From Archilochus colubris (Eukaryota > Chordata > Aves > Apodiformes > Trochilidae), in contig CM041091.1 of the NCBI GenBank assembly GCA_023079485.1, positions 34,963,093 to 35,027,092 of the forward strand: 64,000 nt of DNA. Direction: 5' to 3'. The notes under the pieces were generated by a model that had not been told where the DNA came from, did not search any database, and saw nothing but the letters and a program-made list of their open reading frames with translations. The position numbers and the translations under genes are program-made. Below, one piece after another: positions 52,501 through 63,084 of the stretch. The number at the start of each line of letters is the position of its first letter. Within the stretch, counting starts at the first letter, position 1.

Positions 52501-55500
52501 ACCATGTTACTCTGCTTGGTAGTTTTTGTATGAACAGGTTGCCAGTACCCTGAACTCTAGTAGAAGTCTGAATTTTGAAATGGATTTTGGGGGGATCTCA
52601 GAGGAATTTTTAATAGAAACATGTGAAATTGAAACACTGGTTACAGTGCTCTTTCTGATTTCCAGTACCAAAATATCACCTGTGTTATGAAAAGCAAGTT
52701 CAAAAGGCAACAGTCACTCAAGGAGTGTATTTGTACCATTTTCACATGTACCTTAGAATACATAATAGCAGTGCAGAAACTACAAGTTTTTCGTGCACTT
52801 CAGTGTTTTTATTTCTCCCAGTATTTCAGTAGTGCTAAGTAGGTTTTATGTCTGGGTGAGTATTTGTGTGTTTATTGAGATGCATCATGGAGCAGGCTGT
52901 AAATGTAAATGCAGAGCTGTGCATGGAAAGCTTGCTCCTGTTGTCAGACTTGTGCTTGTTTCATAAAGTCTGGATGACTTTTTGCCTTCATGCAAGGGCT
53001 GATACCCTGTTTGCTGCTGGAAGTTTTAAAGCAGGAATGACTTCTGTCTACTGAACTTAAAGTAGTCTTTAAACTGGCATCTTAAATGCTTTAAAGAGGT
53101 GCAGTAGCTTGGGGAGGAGAGGTTTGTTTCCTGTTCTGCCCTGGGAAAGCCTCTGGCCATGGAACCCTGAAATAATGGGGCAGGGCCTCTTAATTCCTGT
53201 TAATTCAGAGGTCTCTTAGCATGTGGCAAACTTGGTTTTCTTTACCATAGTTAGTGTAAGTAACCCGTGGGTTTGCTGGGTATTTTTTCCCTAGTGTTTA
53301 TCTGCTAAAAATAATTCAGATAGTCATGCAGAGCTTATTTTGGTGAGCGGTGTGTAAAAGTTCCTGTGTGAAGGGTCATTGTAGTGACATAAGTAGTGGC
53401 ATAGGGCCTCACTGTTCTGGCAGCAACTTGTTTGTATTCAAACTAAACATTGCTTTGGGGTTAAAATGAAATCATTATTTTTTTCCTCTCCATTTACTGG
53501 TATTTTAGTGCATTTCCCATCTACATCCATTTGCCTGGTGTATTTTTTGTTTGTTTCTCACTTACCAGTTTGCGAAACATCACAGCTGAAGGCAAAGCAC
53601 TTAAGGTGTGTGTAGGGAGGCCTGAACTCCAAATTGCACTGCTGGTTAAAGGACCCCAGCAGGGTTCTTTCTGTTGCAAGCAGTGGAAACCTAGACTGAG
53701 AAATCATATCCACACTGCTAACTCCATTATTTAGTGCTTTGATTTTGACTTTAATTCATTCTCAAGTATGTGAATTTTTGTTGGTTTTAGATAAAACTAT
53801 TAAATTATGGAAAATAAGTGAAAGGGATAAAAGAGCCGAAGGTTATAATTTAAAAGATGAAGATGGAAGACTTAGGGATCCTTTCACAATCACAGCACTA
53901 CGGGTATGTTACTGCTCTTTGCCTTTAAATACATTTCTTCTTGTACTGCTCTGCTTTGTGTCACCCAAGTTGTCAGCTTAAATGTGTAGATTGGAAAAAT
54001 GATGCTTTGGTCAGGGTCACTGAAAACTTGTATAAAAAATGGAGGTACTTCATTATACATGCATAACAAAGTTGTAATAAGGAAACGAGGGAAACTCAAG
54101 GCAGGATTTCATGGCTAAAATAATATTGGCTTATGAATAGTTTGTTGTGAGGTTTGGGTTTTTTAAATCTTAGCATATTAAAAATTGATTCAAAATTGAA
54201 ACTTTAAAATTAAATACTCTTTTAGAAACAGCCTTCATCCACCTCAAGTTGCAGAAAAAGATCTATTGATTTATTGACAGCAATAAAATATAATAAACTG
54301 TTGCTGTTCAGACCAAAAAAAAGTAATTTTGGAGCATCTGTCTGGGGCTGCTCTACTCTGTACTCAGTTCATAGAGAGCACAGACTCATCTTGCAGTGCT
54401 CTTAAAATAGTCTCATGTCTTGGTGCTACATGAAGAGGAGTGCAGGGAGCATCTGTCTCAGAGCCTGCAGCCCACTGACTTCCTGCTGGTCAGCAGAGGA
54501 CAGTGCTGCAGTATCCTCACCAGCAAGGAGCAGAGGTGACCCACAGTACCCTCCAGGACAGGGGCCTCCTGTGCAGCTTGAGCATGAGCCATGGGGAATT
54601 TAGGAAGATCTGGGCTTTGAGTAGTATTTTGGCATCTACTTTAAACAGTAATATATTTAGGAAGCATCAGGCTGAAAGGGAGTAACAACAGAAGGCAAGA
54701 ACCTAAGAACCTGTCTCTCCAAAGCTTAGTGTTCTAAATTTGCTGCTTTTCTGGGAAAGGAAGGATGGGCTGAGCTGCAGACTTTGCCTGTCACTACATT
54801 CTGCAGGAAGGGATGATGGAATCAGCCAAACCCAAGCAGTGATTGGCAGATGGGGAAAAAAACCCTTGCCTAGAGTTACCTGTGTTAAAATTACCAGGCT
54901 CCAGAGAACTGCAGTAGATGTACCAGGGGCTTTGTTTGCATGTTTTGATATAGAACTGTGATCCTCACTTGTCTGCAGGGCTTCAGAGCTGCAGCCTTTG
55001 CTTAAGAGGCCATGGCAGTTCTACATACCAGTCCTGATAATTCACATTAGTGCATTTTGGATTTCACTGCCCAGCTAGCAACACCTCTGTGGTGAGATAG
55101 GAAAATTGCCCAGTAAAAAGCAATGGATTAATTCTAATCACTGGATTTTGATGTAAGCAGACTGCGAGATACAGACCTGGTGAAAACAGCTACATAGCCC
55201 TGGGATTACTTTGTTTCTTGTTCCAGGAAGACAGATTATCTTGGACACTGTCATAACTTTTTCTTGGTTAGATGATGTAAGTTAGTGTTGAATTCTGTGT
55301 ACTGGAACAACACGGGATGTCCCTGGGCAACCTTCAGCTACTCACTTGCTGGTCAGTGAGAAGGAGCTAGATGGAAGCTTAATCCACTTAATCCACAGAG
55401 ATCTGGGGAGTGCAGCTAATTAATATCTTCTGAATCAAAACCCAGGTTTATGCCAAAATTGACTGTTGTTTTTCATGTTTCAGGTGCCCATATTGAAACC

Positions 55501-58500
55501 CATGGACCTAATGGTAGAAGCAAGTCCCAGAAGGATATTTGCAAATGCACATACTTACCACATAAACTCTATTTCAGTAAATAGTGATCATGAAACATAC
55601 CTTTCTGCAGACGACCTAAGAATTAACCTATGGCATTTAGAAATCACAGATAGAAGTTTTAGTATCCTTTTTTTGTTCCCTAGGAACGCAGAGGCACACC
55701 TAAGTTGTGTATGTTTGAGAGTTGCTTTAGTTTTACTAAGTAGAGTAAGTGCTTAAATCTAGGGATTAAAATTGAGGATTTTATAGTCTAGAGGTTTAAT
55801 TCAGTGAAAGGCCTTAGGATGTGCTCATGCATTCCTGAGTGCAAGCATTTCTTCAGTGGAATGCTGCCAGTAGAAATATCATACTTTATTTCTAAGCAGA
55901 AATGGAGGAATTTTGGGAGCATCATTTATTTGTGAAGTTCAGTGAATTCAAATAAGAGATGAAAGAGTAGATCCTTTGTTGCTGTTGATACCTCTTTCCA
56001 GAAGTTAGGTCTCTTAACTAAACGACACTTATCTTACAGAAAACTTTTTTTCCTCATGTCAAACGTTATCATTAACTGCAGAAATAATTTTAAAATCTTT
56101 TTACAAGCTTTGCATCCAAAACTACATTGTATCCTATGTTGACAAATATGCAGTAAAATAAAAGTTGCAGAAATACAAAATATTAAAGAAGTCAGGCACA
56201 AGTGTAATGAATCTTTGGGGAAAGAAATGAAGCATATGCTGTGTTTAATAGGGAGCATTAAGCAGGAGACCTGAGAGGAGCCTAAAATGATATCCAGCAT
56301 CACTAAAAGTGATCTGTAATACTGAGATGATGTGTTTACTTTTACATACACTTTGGTCACTGTACTTTGTGTAGATTGCACATGTAGACATTTAGATCTT
56401 GCCCTGCTTTTCCACGTCGTATTTTTACCATCTTGTAGCAATTGTCTGCCAGGAGTGATTTGAATGGGAGATGTTACATGTCTTTACAAAACCTTCCCAG
56501 ATATTGTAGATATCAAGCCTGCTAACATGGAGGAGCTGACAGAGGTGATCACAGCTGCAGAGTTCCACCCTCACCACTGTAACGTGTTTGTCTACAGCAG
56601 CAGCAAGGGCACCATCCGTCTGTGTGACATGCGCTCCTCCGCCCTCTGCGACAGGCATTCCAAGTGTAAGTGGGGATGCAGCTTGGGTCAGGGCTTTCCT
56701 GCTTTCTGTTGTGCAAGACAGAGTCTAGAGGTGTTCTGCTTGTCAGTAAACATGCCACGTTGTGCTCAGAGAGCATGCAAGGTAAGGGGTGGTGGTTTTG
56801 TAGAATGGAACATTTTAATTGTCTTGTTCTAGGCCACCAACAAGCAGAAGTGTAGCATGAGACAATTGACCATCTGACTCTGCTCCTGTTTACCCATTTA
56901 TGCATCATAAACTGATGGGAACAAGTGCTTTTGGCACCAGTGAGACCTGTCTTCTGTCCAGACTCAGTCTTGGTGCTTCTCAAAGGTATCTGCTTAACAA
57001 ATGCCAGTTCAGGGCAGTTAATTCACCTTTCTGCATTAGAAACTGGGCTGATGCTGCCAGAATAATTAGCTTGGTGACCCTTTGCAGCCCCTAGAGCTAT
57101 TAGTTTGAAGTGAGCTTCCTGGGGTGAAAGGTAAATTCTCTTTACTCTGCTCAGCCATATAAGCCTAGGTGGGTGAGGAAAACTTTTCTGTTGAAGTCAC
57201 AAGGGTAACTGCCAGTGCCTTGCACACAGCCCCTTGCTTCTGGTTCACTGTGGTAATAGTTATGGTTTGTGTTACTAGTCCTGTGGGGTGACCCACCCTA
57301 CTGGTATTTGCAGGTAAGCTTTCCAGAGTGCAGATAAGGCTTCCTTCTTGGAAGGAAACACTTGGGCAATAGGAGCTTCATCTATGTGACTAGCTGTTGC
57401 CTTAAATTACTTAGGAGCACTGAATTCTGTAACTGCTTGCCACTGAGTAGCATCCCATTAAAAGGGATCAATTCAAAAATGAAATGGAGTTCTGGATAGC
57501 TTGTGTTGTGAAATTGACTTCAATTTAAAGAAGGCATTTTTTGTCTCCTTTCTGAATCCATGCCAGCTGCACTTTGAGTTTAGATACCAACACTTCATTT
57601 CAGTAGGCTGTGTTGTACAGCTTCTGTTCAGATGTCAAGAGAAGTACATTGAGGAGTAGTCTGAAGATGTGTGTGGGATACTGGTGTGGTCATCTGTGCA
57701 ACAGGACTTGCAGATTTGCAGAAGGGCTGTCCCTTCATTTTCTCTGATTCATCCCTAAGATTTTTGAGTTGCAGTTTGCTGGTGCTGTGTTCCAGTTGGG
57801 AGTGTTTGAGATGGGTAACTAGCAATCCAATCACTAAAACCATAGCACTGCTTAAATAGAGATGATTTTTAAAAGTATTTAACAGCAACTTTCTTTAAAA
57901 ATAAAGAAGTCTTTAAATTGATTTAAAGTATTATAGGTACTGAAAAATGTTCAAAGCTGTAAAACTTGGTGTTGGTTTCATTTGTAATTGTCTTCTATCT
58001 ACAGTTTTTGAAGAACCTGAAGATCCTAGCAGCAGATCATTTTTTTCAGAAATTATATCCTCGATATCTGACGTAAAATTCAGTCACAGTGGTCGCTACA
58101 TGATGACAAGAGACTACCTTTCTGTGAAAGTCTGGGATCTCAATATGGAAAACAGGCCTGTAGAGACATATCAAGTATGGTGTTCAAGTTTTCTTAAATA
58201 TCCCTTCCTTTCCCTTTTGTCCTTTCTCTTAATCTCTAATACCAATTTACATGTTTCAAAAAGGTTCATGAGTATCTTCGAAGCAAGCTATGTTCTCTTT
58301 ATGAAAATGACTGCATCTTTGACAAATTTGAGTGCTGCTGGAACGGTTCTGATAGGTAAGTCGATGGTTTGGTTTGGTTTGATTTCTGCCTCAGCATCAG
58401 GGATTTTCAGAGTTTTATGTCTGAAATACCTAAAAGAGAGGGGCTTGTCTGCTTCCAAATACTCACAAGCTGTTCAATGAAATTGTACCAGTTCTGATTT

Positions 58501-59893
58501 GATAGTAACAGGATAACAGGATCAGCCTGTGAAACAGTCTTTGGCCTAAATCTTATCAAATAATCACATGGTTTATGTGGGGACAGGGATCAGGGAAGTC
58601 AAATCTCATAATCTGTGTGCTGGAGTCAGCAAGGACAGAGCAGCCCACCTAGATTGCTGCTGCAGTGCTGGGTGGGATTGCACAGACTGCTGCATGCCAC
58701 TTACTGTGGATTTCTTAAGGAAACAATTTTTAGGAGAACTGGTCATTCTAAATGCCAGGTTGCCATTGAGTTGAGTTCCCTTTAGAAAAAGAACAAAAAA
58801 AAGCTTTACTCAGGGCATTTCCCAGCACAATCTGGGTGGTGTATGCTGTGGTAATAATACCTCACTCTTCTCTTACTCATTAATTTTTTAATGCCATGAG
58901 GACAGTGTGTATCAGCAGAGGTGAGAGGGCTGAGGTGGTTGGTCTCTTGACAATCTGTGGGACTTCTGTGTGGGAAGTGGCTTCTCCAGGTTCAAGTGGT
59001 AGAGATAAGTATTGAGTACAGAAAGTAGTGAAAAGCTCAGCCCTAGTTTCAGGCACATTTCTTGGTGAGAGCTACAATCAAGCTGCTCCTTGGAAAGCAT
59101 TTTCAAATGCACTTTTTTTTTTCTGCCTTGTCTAAAAGCCAGTTTGATACAGTGCAGAAACTCAGCATTTTCTGCAAGGCTGCATAGCACATTCACACAG
59201 GGGGTCTCTTTCAGTGACTCAACAGTTTTTCATGGTTAATCCATCGGTGTGCTCGTTGTCCACACGTGCACAGTGTCAGAAGGCACTTCCATCTCTGACA
59301 GCTTGGTGAAATGATCAGTTTACAGTGGCTTTGCTTCCACCATGACTGCTGTAATGGTGGGATAAAGGCATAGAGTAGCAGGGGGAATGCCCACTTTGCT
59401 CACACTAAGATGAACAAAGCATCAGGGGGGCCAGAAGAAGAGCTGGAAGAGAAAGTGGTGGAGTGGAGTCAGTGGTGAAGTCCAAGAAGAAGGGAGCTGA
59501 GCAGCACTGTACGTCAGAGAGCAGCTTGGTCTGAGAGGCACCCTGTGTGCTACAGGGGTCAGTGATGCTTCTGGAGACCTAATCAGCTGTGCCTTTCTTC
59601 TGCTTTTAAACAGTGCTATCATGACTGGATCTTACAACAATTTCTTTAGAATGTTTGACCGGAACACGCGGCGAGATATCACTCTAGAAGCATCCAGGGA
59701 GAGCAGCAAACCTCGTGCCATCCTAAAGCCGCGCAAAGTCTGTACGGGTGGCAAGAGGAAGAAGGACGAAATAAGTGTTGACAGTCTGGACTTCAACAAG
59801 AAGATCCTTCATACAGCATGGCATCCCATGGAGAACATCATTGCTGTAGCTGCCACCAATAATTTGTATATATTCCAGGACAAAATTAACTAA
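40517..59893 (+). CDS. PPP2R2D: PP2A regulatory subunit B55-delta, complete 10-exon coding region (spliced)
   Basis: Joining 40517-40523, 40868-40978, 49549-49646, 52074-52239, 53791-53903, 55484-55661, 56501-56665, 58005-58174, 58264-58355 and 59614-59893 gives 1380 nt: 459 codons plus TAA, with GT..AG at every intron and no internal stop. The product is a seven-bladed WD40 propeller of the PP2A B/B55 family. B55 subunits bind the PP2A scaffold and catalytic subunits and select substrates; B55-delta is the form known for dephosphorylating CDK sites at mitotic exit and for inhibition by phosphorylated ENSA/ARPP19. Assignment to delta rather than alpha rests on [48 protein letters not shown] and [11 protein letters not shown], where B55-alpha as I recall it reads differently. 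Family members are about 443-453 residues; the extra six here lie in the Gly/Ser-rich N-terminus. The start codon has G at -3 and G at +4. No truncation or frameshift is seen. Confidence 0.97.
40651..40675 (+). other. G-quadruplex motif in intron 1
   Basis: G runs of 3, 5, 4 and 4 with loops of 3 bases on the sense strand within the 344-nt first intron. It fits the canonical quadruplex pattern and would be present in the pre-mRNA. Confidence 0.55.
40868..40978 (+). CDS. PPP2R2D: PPP2R2D exon 2 (residues 3-40)
   Basis: The acceptor is TCCGCAG and the donor GTAAGG. It encodes seven consecutive Gly, then Ser3-Cys-Ser3, then the conserved [20 protein letters not shown] segment that opens the propeller. 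The GGN/AGC codon runs are effectively a coding triplet repeat. Intron 2, which follows, is the longest in the gene at 8570 nt. Confidence 0.95.
47989..48039. repeat. Perfect 18-bp inverted repeat with 15-nt loop
   Basis: Left arm 47989-48006 (CTAGAAAATTAATTCCAA) is matched exactly by its reverse complement at 48022-48039, with a 15-nt spacer. The arms do not extend further in either direction. In the PPP2R2D pre-mRNA this would fold as an uninterrupted 18-bp hairpin. It could be a remnant of a palindromic transposon, a cruciform-forming site or chance; there is no obvious target-site duplication. Confidence 0.85.
48152..48173. repeat. AT dinucleotide palindrome
   Basis: T4-(AT)7-A4, a 22-bp self-complementary microsatellite in intron 2, about 110 bp downstream of the 18-bp inverted repeat. 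Confidence 0.9.
49549..49646 (+). CDS. PPP2R2D: PPP2R2D exon 3 (residues 40-72)
   Basis: The acceptor is TTTACAG and the donor GTCAGT, a non-consensus but usable U2 donor. It encodes [20 protein letters not shown] and then the GGRVVIF strand, the first WD40 blade. The joins are phase 1 in and phase 0 out. Confidence 0.97.
49647..52073 (+). other. PPP2R2D: PPP2R2D intron 3
   Basis: 2427 nt, donor GTCAGT, acceptor CCTTGCAG. No gene, repeat array or structured RNA recognised; the 50.9-51.1 kb part is slightly more GC-rich. Confidence 0.85.
52074..52239 (+). CDS. PPP2R2D: PPP2R2D exon 4 (residues 73-128)
   Basis: The acceptor is CCTTGCAG and the donor GTAAGG. It starts [20 protein letters not shown] and runs through the [19 protein letters not shown] segment to LLSTN. 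In the family this stretch leads into blade 2 and the surface that contacts the scaffold subunit. The codon for Asp128 is split across intron 4. Confidence 0.97.
52240..53790 (+). other. PPP2R2D: PPP2R2D intron 4
   Basis: 1551 nt, donor GTAAGG, acceptor GGTTTTAG. It is AT-rich and I see no further feature. Confidence 0.85.
53791..53903 (+). CDS. PPP2R2D: PPP2R2D exon 5 (residues 128-165)
   Basis: The acceptor is GGTTTTAG and the donor GTATGT. It encodes [30 protein letters not shown] and [14 protein letters not shown] is a classical WD40 blade end, and the charged stretch after it corresponds to the B55 beta-hairpin arm known to grip the PP2A scaffold. Phase 0 out. Confidence 0.97.
53904..55483 (+). 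other. PPP2R2D: PPP2R2D intron 5
   Basis: 1580 nt, donor GTATGT, acceptor GTTTCAG. No coding content or array recognised. Confidence 0.85.
55484..55661 (+). CDS. PPP2R2D: PPP2R2D exon 6 (residues 166-225)
   Basis: The acceptor is GTTTCAG. It encodes [20 protein letters not shown] and then the [20 protein letters not shown] and [17 protein letters not shown] strands. The donor is GTATCCTTT rather than a GTRAGT-type site, which makes the following intron a U12-type candidate. The Asn225 codon is split (A|AT). Confidence 0.97.
55662..56500 (+). other. PPP2R2D: PPP2R2D intron 6, probable U12-type (minor-class) intron
   Basis: The donor GTATCCTTTT matches the minor-spliceosome 5' splice site consensus at every position. 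The 3' end has no long pyrimidine tract but contains TGTCTTTAC, whose branch adenosine at 56486 lies 14 nt before the last intron base, inside the narrow U12 window. The branch motif is imperfect against TTCCTTRAY (6 of 9). The intron is 839 nt, phase 1, with GT..AG ends. Confidence 0.8.
56501..56665 (+). CDS. PPP2R2D: PPP2R2D exon 7 (residues 225-280)
   Basis: The acceptor is CTTCCCAG and the donor GTAAGT. It encodes [20 protein letters not shown], the [20 protein letters not shown] blade and [21 protein letters not shown] is closer to the delta than to the alpha paralog. GC content is higher than in the flanking exons, probably ordinary third-position variation. Confidence 0.97.
56666..58004 (+). 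other. PPP2R2D: PPP2R2D intron 7
   Basis: 1339 nt, donor GTAAGT, acceptor ATCTACAG. I see no further feature in it. Confidence 0.85.
58005..58174 (+). CDS. PPP2R2D: PPP2R2D exon 8 (residues 280-336)
   Basis: The acceptor is ATCTACAG and the donor GTATGG. It encodes [40 protein letters not shown] and [23 protein letters not shown] and VKVWDL follow B55-delta; alpha has SNRSFF and VKIWDL. Phase 0 out into the 89-nt intron 8. Confidence 0.97.
58175..58263 (+). other. PPP2R2D: PPP2R2D intron 8, very short (89 nt)
   Basis: Donor GTATGG and an acceptor preceded by TTTCAAAAAG, so both ends are weak. The intron has no in-frame stop in the exon 8 frame, and 89 is not a multiple of 3, so retention would shift exon 9 out of frame; that frame stays open beyond the exon 9 donor, to about 58480. 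Confidence 0.88.
58264..58355 (+). CDS. PPP2R2D: PPP2R2D exon 9 (residues 337-367)
   Basis: The acceptor is TTCAAAAAG, with a poor pyrimidine tract next to it, and the donor is GTAAGT. It encodes [20 protein letters not shown] and [10 protein letters not shown], essentially invariant in the family. That conservation fixes the reading and confirms the weak-looking acceptor. The Ser367 codon is split (AG|T). Confidence 0.96.
58356..59613 (+). other. PPP2R2D: PPP2R2D intron 9
   Basis: 1258 nt, donor GTAAGT, acceptor TTTTAAACAG. No gene or repeat array recognised. Confidence 0.85.
59614..59893 (+). CDS. PPP2R2D: PPP2R2D exon 10, coding part (residues 367-459 and stop)
   Basis: The acceptor is TTTTAAACAG. 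It encodes the last blades: [54 protein letters not shown] and the C-terminal [11 protein letters not shown], then TAA. The [13 protein letters not shown] stretch is the basic loop typical of the family, and the ...QDKIN ending fits delta (alpha ends QDKVN). Confidence 0.97.
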
Positions 59894-60477
59894 AGATGAC
59901 TTACTTGAGGACAGAGTCGTCGTCTTGCATAGTTAATTAAGCTCAGTTGTTTATCTGTAAAAGAGAAGGCCTCGTTGTCCTACCAGTGAAGAACATTGAT
60001 GCACTTACTTCCCTCTTAGATAAAGGAGAGGATCTGGCCTGGTTTTTGAGTTCATGGTATAGTTCTGCCTTCGGTGGGGGTAGGGAGCGTCGTTTGCAGC
60101 TTTCTGGGAGAAGCCCTCTAGAGGCAGAGCTGATGGACAGTGCTCAGTAAGGCCAATACTCACAACAAATGTATTTATTTAAGTCTGAGCCTTCCTTTCC
60201 AGTTTATAGACCAAAAATTTAACACCCAAGAAGAAAAACTTGTCATAAAAATGTAATTTCTATCTCTCGCGCTCTTTCTCTGCTGTAATATTTGGGCCTT
60301 TCAAAACATATATTGTGCTTAATGCCTGTAAACATTCCTCCTCTGGCCTGTATCTAGGCTTAGGTGTTTTTACCTTTGAGCACTTAGGTAGGTCTTGAGT
60401 TGGGTTCGTAGACAGGTTTCCATGAATATTTACTCACCAACTGTATCTATAACCACACCTTCTGGTGTAAACCACTT

Positions 60478-60483
60478 AATAAA
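60478..60483 (+). terminator. PPP2R2D: Proximal poly(A) signal of PPP2R2D
   Basis: AATAAA about 585 nt after the stop codon, followed within 50 nt by T-rich sequence near 60530-60545 that could act as the downstream element. Confidence 0.55.
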
Positions 60484-61484
60484 ATAACAAACTATAAAAA
60501 GTGTTTTTAAATCTGAAGGTATGTATTCAGTCTTTTTATTTTTTTTATTGCATGTACTGAGATTGGGCAGATTGGACAACGTTTGCCCCGAAACATTGAT
60601 TTTTGGCAGAGTAATACAGACTTTTTTGTGTAGTATTTCAAATTCAAAGTTTAGGGTTTCCATGAAGTTGTCAGTTTAAGTTGCACTGGTTTTCTTGTAA
60701 AATGCTATCTGTGTACCAAGTAGGAGACTGACAAGGTTACTATAATGACATCCACAGCCTTAATACCAAGTGACCACCTTGCACAGAAGGGAAAACAGAA
60801 CATTTAACAAATTTTCTTCTTTGAAGATAAAAAAATCAGTTTATCTGATGCCTCTCGATGTTAGATAGAGACATACCTTATGTGCATTATGTTTTTTAAC
60901 CTTTTTAGTACTTGTCATGAAGATAGAGTTTATTTTAACTATTTGGCACAGCACATTGTCTCTCACAGGGAGTACAGACCCTGTCTGGGTGATGCTGCTC
61001 GGCAGGGCAGCACGGTGCATTTCACCTCCTGACAGCAGGGTGTCCGGGAGCTGCTCTTCCCTGTGGCTGCTCTAACTGTTCTTGCTAACTTTGTTTCAAG
61101 CCTTAGGTACCTTTTTTTTTTCTTCTTTTTTCCCCAGAGGCCTAAAATGCATCATCTTTCTTTAGAGCCCAGGCTCGCCTGGGTGAGCAGCTGTCCCTGA
61201 AGCTGTTGCAGCACGTTTTAGTAGCATCGAGTAGCCAGACATTACACTCTGAGATGTGCCTGCAAATCAGAATTGCTTTCTGAAACGTGAGGTCCCTGGA
61301 GCTCCCCAGAGGAGACCCAGCAGTGTGGTTTACACTCCGTTGTTGTTCAGGTGAAGGTGTGCTATGGTTCCTCAATCAGATCTGCATATGCAAAGTGTCT
61401 CTGTTCTCACCCTCCCCGTTACGTCCATAGAGTGCCACTCTTGTTCACAGTAAGCTAGTAAGTACAACTAACTGAGGTTCTACA

Positions 61485-61490
61485 AATAAA
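61485..61490 (+). terminator. PPP2R2D: Second poly(A) signal of PPP2R2D
   Basis: AATAAA in an A/T-only stretch. The sequence after it is A-rich at first and reaches a TGT-rich part near 61530-61545. Confidence 0.45.
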
Positions 61491-61645
61491 TTTAAAATTT
61501 AAAAAAATTAAAAAGTTAAAAAATCTTATACTGTATATTGGTTGTGACACTATTTGCAAATCTTGAAACGTGGAACTTCTGGGTCACTAAAGCATTAGAT
61601 TTGACCTTGTTCCTACCATACCTACTAGAGCTAATACCATGGGAT

Positions 61646-61653
61646 TGTACATA
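61646..61653 (+). promoter_or_regulatory. PPP2R2D: Pumilio response element-like motif
   Basis: TGTACATA fits the Pumilio consensus TGTANATA. It lies beyond the first two poly(A) signals, so only the longest 3' UTR would carry it. An 8-mer can occur by chance. Confidence 0.35.
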
Positions 61654-61682
61654 CTTGTTCAGTTATTTTGACCAAAAAGTTT

Positions 61683-61688
61683 AATAAA
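61683..61688 (+). terminator. PPP2R2D: Distal poly(A) signal of PPP2R2D
   Basis: AATAAA followed 30-40 nt later by a TG/T-rich element (CTCTGTGTATTTTG, around 61710-61725). This is the best-formed of the three signals and is taken as the gene end. Confidence 0.65.
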
Positions 61689-61705
61689 TTTTAAATGTTT
61701 ACCTG

Positions 61706-63084
61706 GACTTGCTCTGTGTATTTTGACAACTTTTTCTTCCGTTTGTGAGACAATTGGCTGGGTGAGCCAACATGAAGATTGTTTGTATTTCCATTTTAAA
61801 TGGTTAGTTTTTGATGGTCATACCTCTGATTCGGAAAGCTGTCTGTTCATATTCAGTGAATATAGTAGTGCTGTCTATTTTTGATCTATTTTTTCAGCAA
61901 ATGTAAGTGGAATATGAGTAAAAAGAAAAAGGCTATGATGAAATCTTCTATTATATAAAACATTATTTGCTTGTACCACTTTCAATTAAATAGTTTTTGA
62001 TGATTCATGAAATTTTCATCACTTTGTTTTCTCTAAAAACAGATTTTATTGTCAATTTGAAATTATTATTTTTTTCAGATATTTGCCCAAGGCATCTCCT
62101 TGCAGGGACATGGCAGCACTGGCAGCCCCTTCCCCAGCAGGTGAAGTGTCAGGAGGGGAAGGTCTGGTGGCCGTGGCGGGGCAGGAGGGACCCGCAGAGC
62201 ACAGATCCACAGGTCTGCAAACATCTAACTGAGAGGTAACTGCAGGCTCAGGTCTGCTGCAGGAAGGAACTGGAAGAGCAGAGGTTGTACTCGAAATGAG
62301 GGGGAGGAGGTTCTGAAACCTGCTTTAAACATTTGTGTATTTGGGTCTGCCAGATCCTTACTGCCCAGTCTGCTGGGGCTGAGCTCTGCCTGTCCAGGAG
62401 TGCCTTGGAGCTGTGCTCCTTGTCTGGGGATCAGGGTTGGACTCTGAATTGCACTGAGCAGTTCAGTCACTGAGCACTGAGCAGAGACTCAATCAGACTT
62501 TCAGGGAAAGCTCCACAAACACCTTTGGAAGGGGAAGAAGGAAGCGTTGGGCTGTATAAATACAGCCTTGGGGCTCTGTGGTTCTGCTGTGAGGTGGCTG
62601 TCCTACAGACTAATGGGATGTTTCGTGCTAGAGCACTATGGTTAACTTCAGAAGTCTGGAAATAGTTTCTATCAAATTTTTAACCAAATGCCCTTGTTCC
62701 ATACCCTTCCCAGAGGCTGTATCTGGAAATGGAGTCACCTTCTTGATTCCCTGGCAGGCGTGCAAGGACGTTCCCATGCAACTGGCCTGGCCTGGCATTC
62801 CAGAAGGGGCTGAGCAATATTTTCCTATGCCCACGATTAGCCCAGCATCACCAAATAAAACCTGCAAGGGGGTTGGGGTGGCTTTCTTTTCTCTCTGAAG
62901 GGTTTCCCTCTCCTGGTTGTTGGAGCAGCTCTGGCAGCAGCACTCCAGGGTCCTGCTCTTTGCATCCCAGGTTTTTAACAGGCAGAACAGGGCCTGTGCT
63001 GCTCACCTCTTCTGGGTCCTCTTAGCCAACCAGCAAAAGTTTAAAGACAGAGTGTGTGAGAGAAAAATGAATGAGAAAACTCTG
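61706..63084. other. Intergenic spacer between convergent genes
   Basis: About 1.4 kb between the inferred 3' ends of PPP2R2D (+) and the - strand neighbour. It includes a GC-richer patch at 62.08-62.2 kb and an AATAAA at 62854-62859 (+) of unknown relevance. An 86-codon open frame at 62638-62898 resembles no known protein. I see no gene here. Confidence 0.75.

Larger units (their letters stand above)
59894..61705 (+). other. PPP2R2D: PPP2R2D 3' UTR (longest form inferred)
   Basis: The sequence between the TAA and the last canonical AATAAA of the gene, plus an expected cleavage position about 15-20 nt beyond it. It is AT-rich, with ATTTA-type elements near 60170 and a Pumilio-like element at 61646-61653. 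No ORF of interest. Three polyadenylation signals suggest 3' UTRs of roughly 0.6, 1.6 and 1.8 kb; the exact ends are inferred. Confidence 0.7.

Noticed and set aside
40517..59893. Gene identity as PPP2R2A (B55-alpha)
   Set aside because: Residues at several positions ([33 protein letters not shown], final KIN) follow delta, not alpha as I recall it, and the probable BNIP3 neighbour fits the PPP2R2D locus.
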